Source: Gemmatimonadaceae bacterium
GTDB lineage: Bacteria > Gemmatimonadota > Gemmatimonadetes > Gemmatimonadales > Gemmatimonadaceae
NCBI GenBank assembly: GCA_019752115.1
Contig: JAIEMN010000051.1
Coordinates: 1 to 37,529, forward strand
DNA: 37,529 nucleotides
Direction of reading: 5' to 3'
In this document: piece by piece, positions 34,901 through 37,529 of the stretch
Layout: every line of letters starts with the position of its first letter
Position numbering within the stretch: position 1 is the stretch's first letter
Notes under the pieces: generated by a model
The model's database searches: none
The model's input: the letters and a program-made list of their open reading frames with translations, nothing else
What the model was told of the DNA's origin: nothing
Program-made: the position numbers and the translations under genes

Positions 34901-35970
34901 AGCGTGGGGTTGAGCGCGACGAGCGCGCTGGCCGACGCGGGCGCGATCCCGAGCGATCCGGGCAGCTCGGCGATCGCCGCCGCGAGATCGCTCACGAACG
35001 CGAACGGGACCTCGCGGTCTCCCATGCGTCCGCCAACCGAGACGATCCGCGCCCCGCCCGCCGCGGCGCGCGCCAGCACCTCACGCAGCAGCCGCGACTT
35101 GCCGACGCCCGCCGCGGCGCTCAGATGCACCCGGCGCGCGGGGGCCCGCCGCGCCGCCTGCCACGCGCCGATGAGCGTGGCGAACTCGCGTTCACGACCG
35201 GTGAGTTCGGCGGTGAGTTGCGGCGGTTCATCGGTGTTGGCCTCATCGCTCGGCGTCGGCCCATGCACGCGGGCGAGCAAGGCCCGTGTCGAGCCCTCGA
35301 GCGCGACGCCCTCGCGCTCCGCCCACAGCTGCAGGGCGTTCGCTTCCATGAGCGCCGTGACGCCGTCGTTGACACTCAGCGCCACTTCGATCACGAGCCG
35401 CGCGCTTTCTTCACGATGCGGCGTAATCGTCCGCACCTCGCGCGCGCGCTCGCGGGCCTCCGCCGCACGCCCCGCGTTGAGGGCGCGGCGCACGAGCAGC
35501 TCGGCGGCGCCCAGATAGCCCTGCTCCAACCGATCACGCTCGAGATCGGCCCAGTGCTCAAAGCGCGCCGCGCCCGGAATCGCGAAGCCCGGCAGGAAGG
35601 CGCCGCCGTACGCCGCGACCGCGTCATCGAGCGCATCGCGATCGAGCGCGCGCAAAAAGGTGTCGCGGTCGCCCGGCAGGGGGCGCACCAGCGACAACTC
35701 TTCGGCCCCAACGAGCGCCTCGTCGCCCAGTAGGCGGCGCAACAGGAAGAGCGCCTGGCGCAGCGCGGGGCGTGCCTGCGACGGCGGCACGTCGCTCCAC
35801 AACAGGTCGAGCAGCGACTCGCGGGTGACACTCCGCCCGGCGACGGAGAGATAGACCAGCACCGCGAGCGCCTTGCCCGGGCCGAGGACCACACGCGGCT
35901 CCCCGGCGCCCGCCTCCGCCGTGGAGTCGAGCAGGGCCGCCGAGCCGAGGGTCCGCAGATACAGCGTCAC
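31942..35970 (-). CDS. Membrane-spanning SARP/BTAD - AAA ATPase - beta-propeller regulator
   Basis: A single 1342-residue reading frame joining a transcription factor head to an extracytoplasmic sensor-like tail. Order: winged-helix domain of OmpR/SARP type (1-95), BTAD helical domain (about 96-235), AAA/STAND-like ATPase (about 255-450; Walker A AAAGVGKS at 285-292, Walker B FILAVDD ending at Asp400), helical repeats to about 700, one membrane helix (about 706-728, GLAATALLALGGFTVVSW), TolB-like propeller (about 785-1050, with SPDQQSMAW, SPDGTRIAF, SRDGKYAV), Ig-like BIG2 module (1050-1117) and a concanavalin/laminin-G-like end (1120-1335). The first Gly of Walker A is Ala. The start is GTG at 35970, giving the standard SARP N-terminus LRTLGSAAL. 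It follows the M20 peptidase gene by 15 bases, so both are probably cotranscribed. Target genes are unknown; sensing of an envelope polymer or sugar is inference. Confidence 0.88.
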   Translation of the reverse strand: MTLYLRTLGSAALLDSTAEAGAGEPRVVLGPGKALAVLVYLSVAGRSVTRESLLDLLWSDVPPSQARPALRQALFLLRRLLGDEALVGAEELSLVRPLPGDRDTFLRALDRDALDDAVAAYGGAFLPGFAIPGAARFEHWADLERDRLEQGYLGAAELLVRRALNAGRAAEARERAREVRTITPHREESARLVIEVALSVNDGVTALMEANALQLWAEREGVALEGSTRALLARVHGPTPSDEANTDEPPQLTAELTGREREFATLIGAWQAARRAPARRVHLSAAAGVGKSRLLREVLARAAAGGARIVSVGGRMGDREVPFAFVSDLAAAIAELPGSLGIAPASASALVALNPTLSRRYNTAPEPTTGEEASRRWLMALVDLVHAVADEQRFILAVDDLHWIDADSLRLLDGLWSRLGDARVLALTASRPERAPLAGTTEVLSLLPLSAANVGALVSSLGDPTTVWSDARVAQLHAATGGSPLLVLETLRLALDRRALALEQRAWRVLDDAACSALLQGGGALRQRVEAIPADARWLLLLLATAGAPVDRLVLAQAAGCEPAALAAPLDVLERTGIITRITGGWIPAHDELADVVRTASATADQQRAHAAIGVAFMRSAEERAFESGLARRALRHLLLAGESGEAQSLFRRLLLRAREQRDRRPARDVAADWLAGALDGQLPLDRGAIDLLARAEPRSWRVGLWSPLRRGLAATALLALGGFTVVSWRARADRLAHEQRLLYVMPSLEVSQVGVSPERWGTTRTLVAKPVSVGGDGRQIAQEALIHPDLSVHQSPDQQSMAWTHDSGDSTTLDIWLRTPAGLRRLTKGIRDDVVSDWLPDGSALLGASSRWSSPEHGHYNIAVFDTATGVARAVTHGPFHENSAHISPDGTRIAFVREGGSNGPEVCVVDVDGAVEPECRRILSYTSAVIGWAGLDELVLLGQSNTERPLFAYDWTRATVRRLLGPTVVTAALSRDGKYAVASLRGNGGVGIRDWVIPLDRPTDAHVVETVDERAVDVRWWEGGSDRSLLVTHLTFSDSSRVLPLGASTRLHVVPRGDGGQPIATPARVRWRSLDTTIAIVTPDGEVIPRRPGAVEIEASLAGWRSVRARFAVRGSLHRALLHEAWTPDWSGRWFAWGEPRPVVVPGPGGLPVLWSRGDGAYVSAAISRQQWSADSGLGFEVRVSTPFNGTANQRIRAMLLGGLDSSRIVQANPNGSLPASVIPSTLCGLTFPDEGEWGKRHFAFVGGTPLDFDAGPFADSLRTGQWWTLRIQILADGRCGVAINGRVLYISAEPVARRLQYRLRLGDEAKGALLAFGPVDLWTGVRTDVVWQTPPDRPR

Positions 35971-35985
35971 AAGCGATGGCTGACG

Positions 35986-37395
35986 TTACTTCCCCTTCTT
36001 GCCGGTCGCCTTCCCCTTCGTCGGGGTCGCCGCGACCCGCACCAGCGTGCGGTAGATCATGTCCGTGCCCTGCGCGAGCGACGTGATCGCCACGCGCTCG
36101 TCGTTGCCGTGCATGCGACGCAACTCGTCGTTCGTGATGGGATACGGATAGATGCCGTAGACCGGCACATTCCGCGACCGCCACGCCGCGGCATCGGTCC
36201 CCGCCTGGAACAGATACGGCGTAACCGCCGCCTGCGGCCACTGCACCTTGGCTTCGGCCGCGAGCGCCTTATAGAGCTCGTTGTCCTGGGGCGACGGATT
36301 GCTGGCCCCGGTACGCCCGGTCACGCGCACGGTGAGCAGCGGATCGTTGAACAGCTTTTCGAAGGTGGCCTGCAGCGCCGCCGGATCGGTCCCCGGGATG
36401 ATGCGCAGATTGACCTGCGCCTCCGCCGACCCCGGGATCACGTTGGAGCGGAAGCCGCCGTTCATGATGACGGGCGCGATCGTGCCGCGCATGAGCGAGT
36501 GGAGCAGCGCGTCCTTCGACAGCTCCTTGTCGGCGCGGGCCTGCGCGTCGGGCGTCCCGTTCAGGAGATCGCGGAAGAGCTGCGCCGTCTCGCCGGTCGT
36601 GGTCTTGGCCAGCGCGTCGAAGTACTGCCGCGACTCGGCGGTGAACTGCAGCGGGAGATCGTAGCCCGACAGCTTGGCGAGCGCCTTGCCCACCGTGATG
36701 AGCGCATTGTCGGGGAGCGGCATCGAGGAGTGGGTGCTCGTGCCCTTGGCGGTGAGCGTCATGATCACCGACTGCTTGTCTTCGGTGGAGATGCTCACGT
36801 ACTGCACCGACTTGTCATCACGCTGAATGATCCAGCCGCCTTCGTTCAGCGCGAACTCGGCGTCCATCAGATTCCAGTGGTCCTTCGCCAGCCACGTCGT
36901 GTTGAGCGGCTGCCCTTCTTCGTCGGCCTCGGCGAGGAAGATCACGTCGCGGTCGAGCGGCACCTTGCGATCGGCGAGCAGCATGGCCGCCCGTGCAAAC
37001 ACCGCCGTGCCGCCCTTGAAGTCGATCGCCCCGCGACCGTACACATAGCCGTCCTTGATGACGCCGGCGAACGGATCGAGCGACCACTTCTCGCGCTCCA
37101 CCCCCACGACATCCACGTGCGCCGCGAGCAGCACGGGCTTCTTGCTGCCGTTGCCCTTGAGGCGCGCAAAGAAGTGGACCTTGCCGCTGTCGGGCGTGGG
37201 GATGACGGTGACCTCAAAGCCGCGCGCCTTGAACATCGGCCCCAGCACATCGGCGATCCCCTGGGTCCTGCCGGGCGGATTGCTGGAATTGACGCGGATG
37301 AGCTGCTGGAGGAGGAGCGCAGTGGAATCGACGGGCTGGGCGGCCAGCGGGGCGGCAATCAGGAGGGCCGCGGCGGCGAGGAGGGAGGGGCGCAT
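35986..37395 (-). CDS. Secreted M20-family metallopeptidase
   Basis: A 469-residue exported zinc exopeptidase / carboxypeptidase. The signal peptide is 1-19 (LLAAAALLIAAPLAAQ). The M20 metal site is visible: His93 (AAHVDVV), bridging Asp125 (GRGAIDFKGG), catalytic Glu159 and metal ligand Glu160 (EADEEG), and a late His in RRMHGNDER. The lid (dimerisation) domain spans about 210-330. PYLFQAGTDAAAWR fits M20 carboxypeptidase / Xaa-His type enzymes; the substrate is not determined. The C-terminus is Lys-rich (TKGKATGKKGK). The ATG at 37395 starts the signal peptide directly. It is the first gene of a pair with the membrane-spanning regulator, and its upstream region contains a direct repeat at 37458-37503 that may be a mobile-element end. 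Confidence 0.92.
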   Translation of the reverse strand: MRPSLLAAAALLIAAPLAAQPVDSTALLLQQLIRVNSSNPPGRTQGIADVLGPMFKARGFEVTVIPTPDSGKVHFFARLKGNGSKKPVLLAAHVDVVGVEREKWSLDPFAGVIKDGYVYGRGAIDFKGGTAVFARAAMLLADRKVPLDRDVIFLAEADEEGQPLNTTWLAKDHWNLMDAEFALNEGGWIIQRDDKSVQYVSISTEDKQSVIMTLTAKGTSTHSSMPLPDNALITVGKALAKLSGYDLPLQFTAESRQYFDALAKTTTGETAQLFRDLLNGTPDAQARADKELSKDALLHSLMRGTIAPVIMNGGFRSNVIPGSAEAQVNLRIIPGTDPAALQATFEKLFNDPLLTVRVTGRTGASNPSPQDNELYKALAAEAKVQWPQAAVTPYLFQAGTDAAAWRSRNVPVYGIYPYPITNDELRRMHGNDERVAITSLAQGTDMIYRTLVRVAATPTKGKATGKKGK

Positions 37396-37457
37396 GGGGT
37401 GAGGATACGTCGGGCGATGATCCGACGCGAGAGCCGCAAGATGAGAGGTGAGTGTTC

Positions 37458-37503
37458 AGACCGGGATGATGGGTGACACCGAGACCGGGATGATGGGTGA
37501 CAC
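37458..37503. repeat. Direct repeat of a 22-base word, possibly an insertion-sequence end
   Basis: The word AGACCGGGATGATGGGTGAC (plus AC) occurs at 37458-37479 and again at 37482-37503, exact copies with a 24-base period. On the other strand it reads TGTCACCCATCATCCCGGTC followed by TGAACA, a form that resembles terminal repeats of IS481-type elements. No transposase is in the window; the element, if any, would lie beyond the right edge or be a remnant. The repeat is 63 bases upstream of the M20 peptidase start, so a regulatory site is an alternative. Confidence 0.5.
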
Positions 37504-37529
37504 TGGGCCATGTTTTGAGCTCCACGCGG

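Noticed and set aside
37396-37457. TATCCT at about 37402-37407 as the M20 promoter (leaderless transcript)
   Set aside because: No -35 at proper spacing and only one AT-poor hexamer; not enough support.

Overview
The window looks like a chromosomal stretch from a high-GC, diderm, free-living heterotroph, most probably a member of Gemmatimonadota. The evidence is indirect: strong G/C preference at third codon positions, many exported peptidases and esterases, sortilin-like BNR proteins, a TonB / outer-membrane receptor apparatus, and a SARP-type regulator fused to a beta-propeller. No rRNA or taxonomic marker is present, so the phylum is an inference. No tRNA, rRNA, CRISPR array, prophage or complete insertion sequence was seen, and no gene-free stretch exceeds about 250 bases.

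Left part (1-9.9 kb): a secreted S9 peptidase (minus strand) diverges from a large secreted BNR-repeat protein. The latter is followed, with overlapping stop and start, by an alpha/beta hydrolase of the epoxide-hydrolase type. A second BNR-repeat protein of similar size and plan converges on this pair. The intergenic spaces hold a REP-like inverted repeat (2411-2508) and smaller hairpins.

Centre (9.9-21.5 kb): a branched-chain amino-acid locus on the minus strand. It reads ilvD and an AXE1-type esterase, then a leader peptide with attenuator, then ilvB-ilvN-ilvC-leuA-leuC-leuD-leuB, with the seven structural genes overlapping or abutting. Together these enzymes take pyruvate (or 2-ketobutyrate) to the 2-keto acids of valine/isoleucine and on to 2-ketoisocaproate for leucine; the final transaminase is not here. 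The 41-codon leader ORF is packed with Val/Leu/Ile codons, every Leu codon is CTT, and it is followed by mutually exclusive hairpins ending in a strong intrinsic terminator just before ilvB. This is a textbook-like ribosome-mediated attenuator, with one extra pairing that lies inside the leader reading frame.

Right part (21.7-37.4 kb): an outer-membrane TonB-type receptor (plus strand) converges on an amidase / DUF1707-LiaF-like gene pair. Next come a TonB protein and a large exported protein with carboxypeptidase-regulatory modules and a plug-like domain but no barrel (minus), a divergent subtilisin-type lipoprotein (plus), and finally an M20 peptidase followed by a 1342-residue predicted membrane-spanning regulator (minus). 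That regulator joins a winged-helix/BTAD SARP head, an AAA ATPase, one membrane helix, a TolB-like propeller, an Ig-like module and a lectin-like C-terminus. It is the most unusual protein of the window. The right edge carries a direct repeat resembling an insertion-sequence end.
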